Below are positions 52,012-60,783 of a DNA stretch of 64,000 nucleotides, piece by piece. The stretch is taken from NCBI GenBank assembly GCA_020160755.1, contig JAIUPN010000009.1, positions 1-64,000 of the forward strand. The letters run 5' to 3'. The stretch is from Pseudomonadota bacterium (GTDB lineage Bacteria; Pseudomonadota; Alphaproteobacteria; Sphingomonadales; Sphingomonadaceae). Every line of letters begins with the position of its first letter. Position 1 is the first letter of the stretch. The position numbers and the translations under genes are program-made. The notes under the pieces were generated by a model. That model did no database searches. It was not told the origin of the DNA and saw only the letters and a program-made list of their open reading frames with translations.

Positions 52012-53679
52012 ATGACGAACGGTGATGGCGCGGCGGCAATCGATACCCGGCAGAGCGAACGCAAGGTCATCCTCGCGTCGTCGCTCGGCACGGTGTTCGA
52101 ATGGTATGATTTTTACCTCTACGGCCTGCTCGCGACGATCATCTCGGCGCAGTTCTTTTCGGGCGTCAACGAAACCACCGGCTTCATCTTCGCGCTCGGC
52201 GCCTTTGCCGCGGGCTTTGCGGTAAGGCCCTTTGGCGCGCTCGTGTTCGGGCGCATCGGCGACCTTGTCGGGCGCAAGAACACCTTCCTCGTCACCATGG
52301 GCCTGATGGGCGCCTCGACCTTCCTCGTCGGGGTGCTTCCCAGCTATGCGTCGATCGGCGTCGCGGCGCCGATCCTGCTCGTGCTGCTTCGCCTCGTCCA
52401 GGGGCTCGCGCTCGGCGGCGAATATGGCGGCGCCGCTACCTATGTTGCCGAACATGCGCCTGAGGGCAAACGCGGCCTCTTTACCAGCTTTATCCAGACC
52501 ACCGCGACGCTCGGCCTGTTCGCGGCGCTCGGCGTCGTCATCGTCATCCGTTCGGTCATGGGCGAGACGGCCTTCGCCGACTGGGGCTGGCGCATTCCCT
52601 TCCTGATCTCGGTGATCCTGCTCGGCGTCTCGCTGTGGATACGCCTCCAGCTCGAAGAAAGCCCGGTCTTCAAGCAGATGAAGGAGGAAGGCACGACGTC
52701 AAAGGCGCCGCTCACCGAAGCGTTCGGCCGCTGGGAAAATCTGAAATGGGTGATCGTCGCGCTGTTCGGCGCGGTCGCGGGGCAGGCGGTCGTCTGGTAT
52801 TCGGGGCAATTCTACGCGCTCTTCTTCCTCGAAAAGACGCTGAAGGTCGACGGCGCGACCGCGAACATATTGATCGCCATCGCGCTGGCGCTCGGCACGC
52901 CCTTCTTCATCTTTTTCGGCTGGCTCAGCGACAAGGTCGGACGCAAGCCGATCATTCTCGCCGGCTGCGCGCTCGCGGCGCTGACCTATTTCCCGGCCTT
53001 CCAGATGCTGACCAGCGCGGCCAACCCCGCGATGGCCAAGGCACAGCAGAACGCGGCGGTTATCATGGCCGCCGATCCCGGCGCCTGCTCGTTCCAGTTC
53101 GATCCGATCGGGCGCAACAAGTTCGAAGGCAGCGGCTGCGACATCATCAAGTCGACGCTGGCGAAGGCGGGTGCCAATTACACGGCCTTCACGCGTGAGC
53201 GCATGACGGGCGAACCCGCGCGGGTGCGCATCGGGTCGCGCGTCCTCGCCGCGCCCGATCCCTGGCGGCTGGCCGAAGAGGATCGCGCGGGCGCGATCGC
53301 GGCCTTCCGTGCGGACCTCGAACGCGCGCTGGCGGACGCGGGCTATCCGGCGAAGGCCGACCCGGCGGCGATCGACAAACCGCTCGTCGTCGCCATCCTC
53401 TTCTACCTCGTGCTGCTGGTGACGATGGTCTACGGCCCGATCGCGGCGCTGCTCGTCGAGCTGTTCCCCAGCCGCATCCGTTACACCGCGATGTCGCTGC
53501 CCTATCATATCGGCAATGGCTGGTTCGGAGGCTTCCTGCCGACGACGGCGTTCGCGATGGTCGCAGCGACGGGCAACATCTATTACGGCCTCTGGTATCC
53601 AGTGGTTGTCGCGGTGATCACGCTGGTCGTCGGTCTCTTCTTCCTGCCCGAAACCTTCCGCCGGTCGATCCATCACTAG
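52012..53679 (+). CDS. MHS-family major facilitator transporter
   Basis: This 555-residue protein has 12 hydrophobic segments and MHS features: the N-terminal GTVFEWYDFYLYG, RPFGALVFGRIGD-x-x-GRK and R-L-V-Q-G-L-A-L-G-G-E-Y-G-G. MHS members carry organic acids or osmolytes with protons. An unusual hydrophilic segment of about 115 residues (about 345-460) with several Cys and Asp residues interrupts the C-terminal half. The gene stands alone, preceded by a strong hairpin over its ribosome site. Confidence 0.9.
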   Translation: MTNGDGAAAIDTRQSERKVILASSLGTVFEWYDFYLYGLLATIISAQFFSGVNETTGFIFALGAFAAGFAVRPFGALVFGRIGDLVGRKNTFLVTMGLMGASTFLVGVLPSYASIGVAAPILLVLLRLVQGLALGGEYGGAATYVAEHAPEGKRGLFTSFIQTTATLGLFAALGVVIVIRSVMGETAFADWGWRIPFLISVILLGVSLWIRLQLEESPVFKQMKEEGTTSKAPLTEAFGRWENLKWVIVALFGAVAGQAVVWYSGQFYALFFLEKTLKVDGATANILIAIALALGTPFFIFFGWLSDKVGRKPIILAGCALAALTYFPAFQMLTSAANPAMAKAQQNAAVIMAADPGACSFQFDPIGRNKFEGSGCDIIKSTLAKAGANYTAFTRERMTGEPARVRIGSRVLAAPDPWRLAEEDRAGAIAAFRADLERALADAGYPAKADPAAIDKPLVVAILFYLVLLVTMVYGPIAALLVELFPSRIRYTAMSLPYHIGNGWFGGFLPTTAFAMVAATGNIYYGLWYPVVVAVITLVVGLFFLPETFRRSIHH

Positions 53680-53685
53680 CGCGCA

Positions 53686-53713
53686 TTGACGATCGGCGCC
53701 CTCGCGCTAGGGT
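53686..53713 (+). promoter_or_regulatory. Candidate sigma-70-type promoter
   Basis: TTGACG (53686-53691) and TAGGGT (53708-53713) are separated by 16 bases, just 25 bases before the alpha/beta hydrolase start. The -10 element is poor. Confidence 0.35.
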
Positions 53714-53737
53714 TGTCGCAGCCTTGAGGGGGGCGTG

Positions 53738-54775
53738 ATGATTGTCGACGACGAAGATTTCGATCCGCCGCCACCGCGGCGCCCCATATTCCGGCGCAAG
53801 CGCGTCCTGATTCCGCTCGGCATCCTGCTTGCCCTCGTCGCCGGCTTTCTGCTGCTCCTGACCCCCGACACTGATCGAGACGAGATGATCGCCAAATATG
53901 GCGGGCCGAACGCTGCGTTCGTAGCGGGGCCGGCGGGACAGCGCATCCATTATCGCGATCAGGGAAGCCGCGATGGCCCCGCGATCATCCTGCTCCACGG
54001 ATCGAACGCGAGCCTGCAGACATGGGAACCGCTCGTGAAGCGGCTCGGCGGCACATATCGCATTGTCACGCTCGACCTCCCCGGACACGGGCTGACCGGG
54101 GCAACGCCCGACCGCGACTATAGCGCCGACGGAATGATGGACGCGGTCGATGTCGTCGCCGCGAAACTCGGGCTCGACCATTTTATCCTCGGCGGCAATT
54201 CGATGGGCGGCTGGGTCGCGTGGCGCTATGCGCTGGCGCAGCCGGCGCGCGTCGACGCGCTGCTGCTGATCGACGCCGCGGGGATGCCGCTGCGCAAGGG
54301 CGAGAAGCGCCCCGAATCGAACGTCGGTTTCCGCGTTCTCGAATATCCCTTCGGCCGCTGGCTCGCGACGCGCGTGACCCCGCGGATGCTCGTTGAACAG
54401 TCGCTGCGCGGGTCGATCGAGAAACAGGCGATCGTCGATGACGCGATGATCGATCGTTATTGGGAGCTGCTGCGCTTTCCCGGCAATCGCGAAGCGACGG
54501 TGCTGCGCGCGCGCATGGATCGCGAGCCGGCGATGGCAGCGCGTGTCGGTGCGATCGAGGCGCCGACGCTGATCCTGTTCGGTGACAGGGACCGCCTGAT
54601 CAACCCCAGCGCGGCGCAGACCTTCCACGAGCGCATCGCGGGATCCGAAGTTGTGCTGCTTCCCGGTATCGGCCATCTGCCGATGGAAGAGGCGCCCGAC
54701 GCGACCGCCACCGCGATCGCCGATTTCCTCAAGCGGCGGCTTGTGCCGCCATCGGCTGATCCAGAAACGCACTGA
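53738..54775 (+). CDS. Alpha/beta hydrolase with N-terminal membrane anchor
   Basis: This 345-residue protein (346 from a GTG at 53735) has a Pro-rich start, one transmembrane helix (about 22-43), then an alpha/beta-hydrolase fold with the oxyanion HGSNAS and nucleophile GNSMGG. An acid Asp in FGDRDRL and a His in GIGHLPMEE complete the triad. The substrate is unknown. A strong GAGGGGGG site precedes the start. It overlaps the convergent hydrolase gene by 47 bases. Confidence 0.87.
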   Translation: MIVDDEDFDPPPPRRPIFRRKRVLIPLGILLALVAGFLLLLTPDTDRDEMIAKYGGPNAAFVAGPAGQRIHYRDQGSRDGPAIILLHGSNASLQTWEPLVKRLGGTYRIVTLDLPGHGLTGATPDRDYSADGMMDAVDVVAAKLGLDHFILGGNSMGGWVAWRYALAQPARVDALLLIDAAGMPLRKGEKRPESNVGFRVLEYPFGRWLATRVTPRMLVEQSLRGSIEKQAIVDDAMIDRYWELLRFPGNREATVLRARMDREPAMAARVGAIEAPTLILFGDRDRLINPSAAQTFHERIAGSEVVLLPGIGHLPMEEAPDATATAIADFLKRRLVPPSADPETH

Positions 54776-55481
54776 TCCGCGCCGAAATGGCGGCGGCGTG
54801 GGTGAAGGGGAAGAGGTGCGATCCCGGCACCGACTCCAGCACAGCGCCGTCGATCTGGTCCGCCAGCATCTGACCGAAACAGGCGGGCATGACGCCATCG
54901 CGTTCGCCCGTCAGGACCAGCGTCGGCAGGTCTTTCAGCCCGGACAGCAAGCCGAGACTGGTCCACCCCGCCATCGCCGCAGTCTGGTACGCAATGCCCA
55001 GCGGCGTCGCGGTCTGGATCTTGAGCCCGCTTGCCAGCATGTCGTCGTCGAACATCGCCGCCCAGCCGATGCCCGGCGCGCCCATGACGGGCGTCGTCGC
55101 CATCAGCACCAGTCGGCGGACGCGCCCCGGAAACTGGATCGCGATCTGCTGCGCCAGCGCGCCGCCCCAGCTGAAACCCGCAAGATCGATGCTTTTGTGG
55201 CCCAGCCGGTCGGCAATCTCCATCACCACCGCGGCGATCGTCGGTGCGCCATAGGGCAGCAGCGCATCGGGCGAACCGCCGACCCCCGGCATGTCGAGCG
55301 TCCACACTTCGCGGCCATGGATTTGCGCGAGCAGCGGCGCGGCGGCGGCGATATCGGCGCCAATGCCGTTGAGGAACAATAGCGGCGTTCCGGCCGTCCC
55401 TTCGCGCCAGCGCGCGACGCGCAGACTCAGGCCATAGACATGCTCGGTGCTGATGGCCGGGCGGCCGCTGATCCTGCTCAT
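54729..55481 (-). CDS. Alpha/beta hydrolase, intracellular PHA depolymerase-like
   Basis: This protein of about 250 residues has the PhaZ-like LFLNGIGAD segment, DMPGVGGS, the nucleophile GFSWGGALAQQ and LVLTGERDG with the acid. The catalytic His is in PGSHLFPFTH. The nearest family, from recall, is the intracellular medium-chain poly(3-hydroxyalkanoate) depolymerase; no PHA synthase or phasin is adjacent, so the substrate is inferred. It begins at ATG 55481 (MSRISGRPA) or 30 bases earlier. It overlaps the convergent hydrolase gene. Confidence 0.82.
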   Translation of the reverse strand: MSRISGRPAISTEHVYGLSLRVARWREGTAGTPLLFLNGIGADIAAAAPLLAQIHGREVWTLDMPGVGGSPDALLPYGAPTIAAVVMEIADRLGHKSIDLAGFSWGGALAQQIAIQFPGRVRRLVLMATTPVMGAPGIGWAAMFDDDMLASGLKIQTATPLGIAYQTAAMAGWTSLGLLSGLKDLPTLVLTGERDGVMPACFGQMLADQIDGAVLESVPGSHLFPFTHAAAISARISAFLDQPMAAQAAA

Positions 55482-55529
55482 GGCGATTGCCTTCGCATAT
55501 CCGGGTGACACGCGAAAGGCCGCGCAGAC

Positions 55530-55769
55530 CTAGACTGGCTGCTTTGTGGCCGCTGCGGCCTGTTCATAGCGGAGGCAATCGAAAATCTTGGCGCCGGCAA
55601 GGAAAACCGACCCGCTGCACGCGATCAGGAGCAGCTTGCCGCCAAGCCCCGGATATTCATGCAGATAGGCGCCCCCGCGCGCCATTGCCCCGACGGCGAG
55701 GGCATAGATGATAAGGCACGCTTCGAGGCGGGTCTTGATGACGAACAGGCGTCCGATTTTTTTCAGCAT
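55530..55769 (-). CDS. Small membrane protein, hypothetical
   Basis: These 79 residues (81 from an ATG at 55775) begin MLKKIGRLFVIKTRLEA. They hold two or so hydrophobic segments (about 17-33 and 44-60), and the tail is polar. A GGAT site lies before the start. The basic K-T-R-L-E-A start is seen in other small sphingomonad membrane proteins. Its role is unknown. Confidence 0.65.
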   Translation of the reverse strand: MLKKIGRLFVIKTRLEACLIIYALAVGAMARGGAYLHEYPGLGGKLLLIACSGSVFLAGAKIFDCLRYEQAAAATKQPV

Positions 55770-55901
55770 CACCATCTATCCAGCAAGAGCCGTGCCAGCG
55801 GCGGAAATGCGGGATTCGCTTCGCCGGGCTTATGGTAAACTGTAAGTTAATCCGACAGGCCAAGGCAAGGGGCGTCGGTTTTGGAGTGGAAAACGGACGC
55901 T

Positions 55902-56405
55902 TTACCTAAGGCGTAGTTCGCTAGACCATAGTTGATTTTCTTCGAGAGATCTCGGGTCCAGCTTTTCCAGCAAGCCAGCGAACGATTCTCGCAGGACCGG
56001 AGAAAGCGCACCGTCAAAGTCCGGCGCAGTTGCAGCTTCGTCGATCAAATCACGATATCGCAGAAGCGAAGCCGCAAGAGTTGGAACATCGTGGTTTACG
56101 TATGATGGCTCAAACTTTTCGTCGTGATCTAAAAGCAGGACAGTGCCAGTTCTATCAACAACGATAGGATTCCCGGCACCGTCCGACCCGATAGCCAGAT
56201 AGTCGTTACGGGCGCCTTCCGGCAGCCAATCGAGCGACTGCTGTCCGAAGCTGAGGCAGGGAGCTGCTTCCACCGGAAGGCCAGCGATAGTCAAAAAATG
56301 CTCTGTCACCGTCGTCGCCTGGGCGTGACCAATCTCTTCGCGGGTAAAGCGATAAAGCGTCTCGCCCTTCCGCTCCCATGCTGCTTTGAAATCTTGTGCA
56401 TCCAT
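55902..56405 (-). CDS. SUKH/SMI1-KNR4-like protein (possible immunity protein)
   Basis: This 167-residue soluble protein has a pattern like SUKH-4/SMI1-KNR4 proteins: an N-terminal helix with W-E-R-K, F-L-T-I-A-G-L-P-V near residue 38, L-S-F, L-A-I-G-S-D-G-A-G-N-P-I-V-V-D near residue 72, and a helical tail. SUKH proteins are commonly immunity proteins in contact-dependent or polymorphic toxin systems. Its base composition is clearly lower in GC than the neighbours, which suggests acquisition. No toxin gene is adjacent. The family call rests on pattern only. Confidence 0.6.
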   Translation of the reverse strand: MDAQDFKAAWERKGETLYRFTREEIGHAQATTVTEHFLTIAGLPVEAAPCLSFGQQSLDWLPEGARNDYLAIGSDGAGNPIVVDRTGTVLLLDHDEKFEPSYVNHDVPTLAASLLRYRDLIDEAATAPDFDGALSPVLRESFAGLLEKLDPRSLEENQLWSSELRLR

Positions 56406-56473
56406 CAGAGCTGTATGGAAACTTCTTCAAGCGTCCGCAATCGGTCGGAAGCCGCCGTCCGCGCGGCGCGCAA

Positions 56474-57145
56474 TTAACCCGCCCTGGCAAACCAGATCAC
56501 GTGCCGCGGGCCTTTGCCATTGCTGCGCGCGCGAACACCGACCTCTTCGACCTGAAAACCCGCTGCCGTCAACCGGCGGGTAAAGCGGGCATCGGGGGCC
56601 GCCGACCATATCGCCAATATGCCGCCGGGTCGCAGCGCCGCCCTGGCCGCCGCGAGGCCTGCCGCCGAATAAAGTCCCTCATTGGCCTCGCGCGTCAGGC
56701 CATCGGGACCATTGTCGACGTCGAGCAGGATCGCATCATAGCGGCGCGTTGCCGCGCCAATCGCTTTCGACACGTCGCCGAGGATCAGCTCGACCCGCGG
56801 ATCGTCGAGACAGCCTGCGGCCAGTTCGGCCATCGGCCCGCGCGCCCACTCGATGATGCCCGACACCAGTTCGGCCACGGCAATTTTTGCGTCGGGGCCG
56901 AGCGTCGCCAATGCCGCGCGCAGGGTGAACCCCATGCCATAGCCGCCGATCAGCAGGCTGGCGCCCTTCGCGCTGCGCAGCCGGTCGCAGGTCATCGTCG
57001 CCAGCGCTTCTTCGGAGCCGCTCATCCGGCTGCTCATCAATTCGTTGCGATCGATCGCGATGATGAAATCGTCGCCGCGCCGGTACAGGCGCAGCTCGTC
57101 GCCGCCCGGAACCTGTGCCGTGCCGATCAGTTCGCGTATCTTCAA
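56474..57145 (-). CDS. Spermidine synthase-like / class I methyltransferase-fold protein
   Basis: This protein of 223 residues has a short N-terminal segment, a GGYGMGFTLR glycine-rich loop near residue 66, V-A-E-L-V, a D-P-R-V-E-L-I-L-G-D segment, and LLDVDNGPDGL. These match the Rossmann-type fold of spermidine synthases. It uses a TTG start at 57143-57145 overlapping the astB stop (TTGA). A longer frame from 57454 overlaps astB and is not used. Coupling to astB hints at a link with arginine or polyamine metabolism, by inference. Confidence 0.75.
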   Translation of the reverse strand: MKIRELIGTAQVPGGDELRLYRRGDDFIIAIDRNELMSSRMSGSEEALATMTCDRLRSAKGASLLIGGYGMGFTLRAALATLGPDAKIAVAELVSGIIEWARGPMAELAAGCLDDPRVELILGDVSKAIGAATRRYDAILLDVDNGPDGLTREANEGLYSAAGLAAARAALRPGGILAIWSAAPDARFTRRLTAAGFQVEEVGVRARSNGKGPRHVIWFARAG

Positions 57146-58392
57146 TTCAGTTCGCCGAGGTCGAGCGTCTGGAGGAGCGCTGCGCGCGCCGCCCGCACGT
57201 CGCTCGCCAGCGCGGCGGAAGCCAGGTCGCCGGGCGCGATCGCCTCGGGCCAGTGCTTCGCCACAACGTCCGATATCCGGTCGAGCTTCGCTTCGTCGGC
57301 GATGAAACGCGGATCGACCGTCGCGGGATCGGCGACGACGCGCAGTCGCAGACAGGCCGGTCCACCACCGTTCGCCATCGACTGGCGGACGTTGACGGGC
57401 AGCAGCTGGCGGATCGGACCATTGCCCGCGACATGTGCCTCCAGCCAGTTCCACACCGCGGGCGTGTCCTGTGCTTCGGTCGGCAGCACCAGCCCCATCC
57501 CGCCTCCGCCCGGCAGGCTGACAAGCTGGGCGTTGAACAGATAGGATTTGATCGCGTCGGGCAGACTCACCGCGCTCGCGGGCACTTCGACAATCTCGAC
57601 CGCGGGGAAGGCGGCGCGGATTTCGGCGTGCGCGGCGTCGCGATCCTCGAACGCGGATTCGTGGGTGAACAGCACATGCTCGTTCGCGACCGCGACGACG
57701 TCATTGTGGAACGCACCGCCCTGAATCGCGGTGTCCGACTGGCGAATGAACAGCGTCCGCGCGGGATCGAGCCGGTGGTTGCGCGCGATCGCCTTCGACG
57801 CATCGAGATGCTGGCGCGCCGGGAAGCGCCCGCCGCCCAGCCCATAGACGAAGATTTCGACGCCCTGGCCGTCGTGTCCGCTGCACAGCCGCATATGGTT
57901 TGCTGCGCCCTCGTCGCCGAAGGGCGCGGGGATGGGGGCATGGACCGCAAAGGCAGGATTTGCGAAAGCGAGGCGAAGCTGCGCCAGCGTGCCCGGCCAT
58001 TCATGGCTGCGGTGCGGCATGGTGACGAGGTTCGCGACGGTCAGGTGGCATTTGCCGTCGGCGCTGTCGGGGGCGGGCGATACGGTCGCGGCGTTCGCGG
58101 CCCACATCGACGAAGCCGACCAGGCTTGCGCGCGCAGATGCCCCTCGGCCTGCTCGGGCGTCGTGCCGAGCACTTCAAGCCAGGGTGCATCTGGGCGGTC
58201 CAGCGGCGTGAAGAAGCCCTGCGGCAGGCCGAGCGACAGGTTGTGGCGCATCTTCTCGATGCCCTGCAGCGCCGCCGCGCGCGGCTGCGACACGTCGCCC
58301 GCGTTGCTGGCCGACGCGATATTGCCGCGGCTGAGGCCGGCGTAGTTGTGGCTGGGACCGATGATCCCGTCGAAATTGATTTCGGTGAGCAT
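57142..58392 (-). CDS. astB: N-succinylarginine dihydrolase
   Basis: This 416-residue protein has the N-terminal N-F-D-G-I-I-G-P-S-H-N-Y-A-G-L-S segment (Met-Leu-Thr-Glu-Ile before it), QGGAFHNDVV with the catalytic His region, and NGGGPACLRLRV with the catalytic Cys. It hydrolyses succinylarginine to succinylornithine in the arginine succinyltransferase pathway. It follows astA after 3 bases and overlaps the next gene. Confidence 0.96.
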   Translation of the reverse strand: MLTEINFDGIIGPSHNYAGLSRGNIASASNAGDVSQPRAAALQGIEKMRHNLSLGLPQGFFTPLDRPDAPWLEVLGTTPEQAEGHLRAQAWSASSMWAANAATVSPAPDSADGKCHLTVANLVTMPHRSHEWPGTLAQLRLAFANPAFAVHAPIPAPFGDEGAANHMRLCSGHDGQGVEIFVYGLGGGRFPARQHLDASKAIARNHRLDPARTLFIRQSDTAIQGGAFHNDVVAVANEHVLFTHESAFEDRDAAHAEIRAAFPAVEIVEVPASAVSLPDAIKSYLFNAQLVSLPGGGGMGLVLPTEAQDTPAVWNWLEAHVAGNGPIRQLLPVNVRQSMANGGGPACLRLRVVADPATVDPRFIADEAKLDRISDVVAKHWPEAIAPGDLASAALASDVRAARAALLQTLDLGELN

Positions 58393-58395
58393 GGG

Positions 58396-59397
58396 TTAGC
58401 GTCCGATCCAGCTGATCGCGTCGCCTTTGCCGACGCCCAATATGCGCGCGGTTTCGGCATCGACCGTCCCGTCGGCGCCGACCTTGCCGAAACAGCAGCG
58501 GAAATCGGCGAGATGGCCGGTCGCGATCAGCGCGTCCGCGCCGCCTTCGGCGACGCCCGTCACTTCGACGTGCTTCGCATCGCGAATGCTCGCGACCTGA
58601 TCGGTGCGCGCGGTCATCGTCGGGCCACCGTCAAAGATGTCGACATAGTTTTCGAACGCGAAACCCTCATTCTCGAGCATTCGCATCGCGGCGCGGCCGG
58701 TCGGGTGCGGAACGCCAATCACGCTGCGCGCATGGTCGCCGAGCATCGCGATATAGACGGGATGCTTGGGCATCAGGTCGGCGATGAACTGGTTGCCGTG
58801 CACCGCGTTGAATTGATCGGCTTCCTGAAAATTCATCCCGAAGAATTTGCCCGCGACCCCGTCCCAGAAGGGCGAGCCGCCCGCCTCGTCGATCACCCCG
58901 CGCAGTTCGGCAAGGATGCGGTCGCCGAAGCGCGCGCGGTGGCGCGCGATGAACAGGTATCGCGAGCGTGCGAGCAGCAGTCCGAGCCCGCCCGCGCGCG
59001 CGGCCGGGTGCAGAAATAGTCCGCCCACTTCGGATGCGCCGTTGAGGTCGTTGCTCAGCATCAGCACCTGTGCGTGGAAGGTACGGCCGAGCTGTTCGCT
59101 ATGCTTGCTGTCGGTGCCGATGCGGTACGAATAAAAGGGCCAACGCTGGCCGACCTGCCCGAAAATCTGGCAGGTGCCACGCACTTCGCCGCTGTCGAGA
59201 TCCTCGAGAACCATCAGATAGAGTTCGTCGCCGGGATACTCCTTTTCCGACGCGAACCCGGCTGCGGCGCGTTCGAGCTTGGCGTGCAGCGCTTGCCTGT
59301 CAGGGGGCAGGTTGGTGAAGCCACCCCCGGTCAGCTTCGCCATCTCGTAAATGCTTTGCAGGTCGCCCGGTTTGGCCGCCCGGATCACATAATTCAC
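58396..59397 (-). CDS. astA: Arginine N-succinyltransferase
   Basis: This 333-residue protein of the GNAT-related AstA family starts VIRAAKPGDLQSIYEMAKLTGGGFTNLP. It has the central EVGGLFLHPAARAGGLGLLLARSRYLF acetyl/succinyl-CoA segment and later GIPHP-like and DIFDGGPT segments. It transfers succinyl from succinyl-CoA to arginine. The GTG start at 59395-59397 overlaps the TGA of the M20 gene; frames farther upstream run antisense into that gene. Confidence 0.95.
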   Translation of the reverse strand: MNYVIRAAKPGDLQSIYEMAKLTGGGFTNLPPDRQALHAKLERAAAGFASEKEYPGDELYLMVLEDLDSGEVRGTCQIFGQVGQRWPFYSYRIGTDSKHSEQLGRTFHAQVLMLSNDLNGASEVGGLFLHPAARAGGLGLLLARSRYLFIARHRARFGDRILAELRGVIDEAGGSPFWDGVAGKFFGMNFQEADQFNAVHGNQFIADLMPKHPVYIAMLGDHARSVIGVPHPTGRAAMRMLENEGFAFENYVDIFDGGPTMTARTDQVASIRDAKHVEVTGVAEGGADALIATGHLADFRCCFGKVGADGTVDAETARILGVGKGDAISWIGR

Positions 59398-60605
59398 ACA
59401 GTCCCCCGTTCCGCTATTCTTATCATGGTGAGTGCCGACAATTGCGCGCGTTCGGGCAGGCTGCCCGTGATCAGAAATTCGTCCGATGAATGGATCGCGC
59501 CGCCGCGCGGCCCCATCGTGTCGACCACCGGAACACCGCATGCCGCGATATTGTTGCCGTCGCACACGCCGCCCGTCGCGTTCCAGCTGATCGGCGGCAG
59601 GCCAAGCGCAGCACCGCAATCGCGCACCAGCTCGAACAGCCGCGTCGCGGCCGCGTCGAGCGGTTTGGGCGGGCGGTTGAAGCCGCCGTGGACATGGCAA
59701 TGCACGTCGTGCTCGCGCGATACCGCGGCGACGGCATCGCGCATCGCGGCTTCGGCCGCGGCCATGGCCTCGGGGGTCGACGGGCGCATATTGACGCGCA
59801 GGATTGCGCTGTCGGGCACGATATTGTTCGGCCCGCCGCCGTCAATCTTCGCCGGATTGACCTTTAATGCGTCGGATTTCAGCGCGCCGAGCCGCAGCGC
59901 GAGGTCGGCGGCGGCGAGCAGCGCGTTGCGCCCCTCCTGCGGGTTGCGGCCGGCGTGCGCGGCGCGGCCGTGGACGATGATCGAGAAATTGCCGCTGCCC
60001 GGCCGGGCCCCCGCGAGCGTGCCGTCGGGAAGCGCGGGTTCATAGGTGAGGGCGGCGGTCTTGCCCTTCGCGAGTTCGGCGATCAGCCGCGCAGACGCCT
60101 GGCTCCCCGTTTCCTCGTCGCTGTTGATCATCACGTCGTAACCGACGCGGTTCGCGAGTGGGGAGGCTTCGAGCGCGGAAAGCGCCGCAAGGATCACCGA
60201 GATCCCGGCTTTCATGTCGGCGGTGCCGGGGCCGTTCAGCACGCCGTCCTCCAGCCACTTCAGCGTCTGGAACGGATGGTCGGCGGCGAACACCGTGTCC
60301 ATATGCCCGGTCAGCAGCAATTGCACCGGCGCTTCGGGACGTACCCGCAGATGCAGATGGTCGCCGCGCTGGATCGTGTTGACGCGGCCGGCGCTGTCGA
60401 CGCTTTCGACCGGATCGGCTGCGACCAGCCGCACCGCACCCGGCAGCGCCGCAAATGCGTCGGCGAGCTGCCCCGCGACTGTCTTCAATCCCGCCAGATT
60501 GCCGGTGCCGCTGTTGATCGCGGCCCATTTTTCGACCTGCGCCAGCATCGGCGCATCGGCGGCGCGTTCGAGCGGTGCATTTTCGGTCGCGGTAAGACTT
60601 GCCAT
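59394..60605 (-). CDS. M20-family metallopeptidase/deacylase in the ast operon
   Basis: This 403-residue protein has GHMDTVF (metal-binding His and Asp) near residue 100, GPGTADMKAG and INSDEETGS with the catalytic Glu near 160. A dimerisation domain holds HGRAAHAG, and a late G-G-A-I-H-S-S-D-E-F segment closes it. It resembles carboxypeptidase G2 and acetylornithine deacetylase. Its stop overlaps the astA start, so it is the first gene of the operon. A desuccinylase-like role in place of AstE is an inference. The ATG at 60605 is the best start. Confidence 0.88.
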   Translation of the reverse strand: MASLTATENAPLERAADAPMLAQVEKWAAINSGTGNLAGLKTVAGQLADAFAALPGAVRLVAADPVESVDSAGRVNTIQRGDHLHLRVRPEAPVQLLLTGHMDTVFAADHPFQTLKWLEDGVLNGPGTADMKAGISVILAALSALEASPLANRVGYDVMINSDEETGSQASARLIAELAKGKTAALTYEPALPDGTLAGARPGSGNFSIIVHGRAAHAGRNPQEGRNALLAAADLALRLGALKSDALKVNPAKIDGGGPNNIVPDSAILRVNMRPSTPEAMAAAEAAMRDAVAAVSREHDVHCHVHGGFNRPPKPLDAAATRLFELVRDCGAALGLPPISWNATGGVCDGNNIAACGVPVVDTMGPRGGAIHSSDEFLITGSLPERAQLSALTMIRIAERGTV

Positions 60606-60783
60606 CGGTGGGCTATAGCGAGCGGCGATGGGCTTTTGCACCCCCCGCCCGGCGATTTTGTCGACGTGACACCGTAAGTTACTGCCGCCGACCGGACGGG
60701 CAGCTAGAGCCGCACGCTTATTATCCCGAATCGCAAGGCGTTAACCGAAAGTTCGGCACCACTTCCTAACGCTGCGCGGACTG

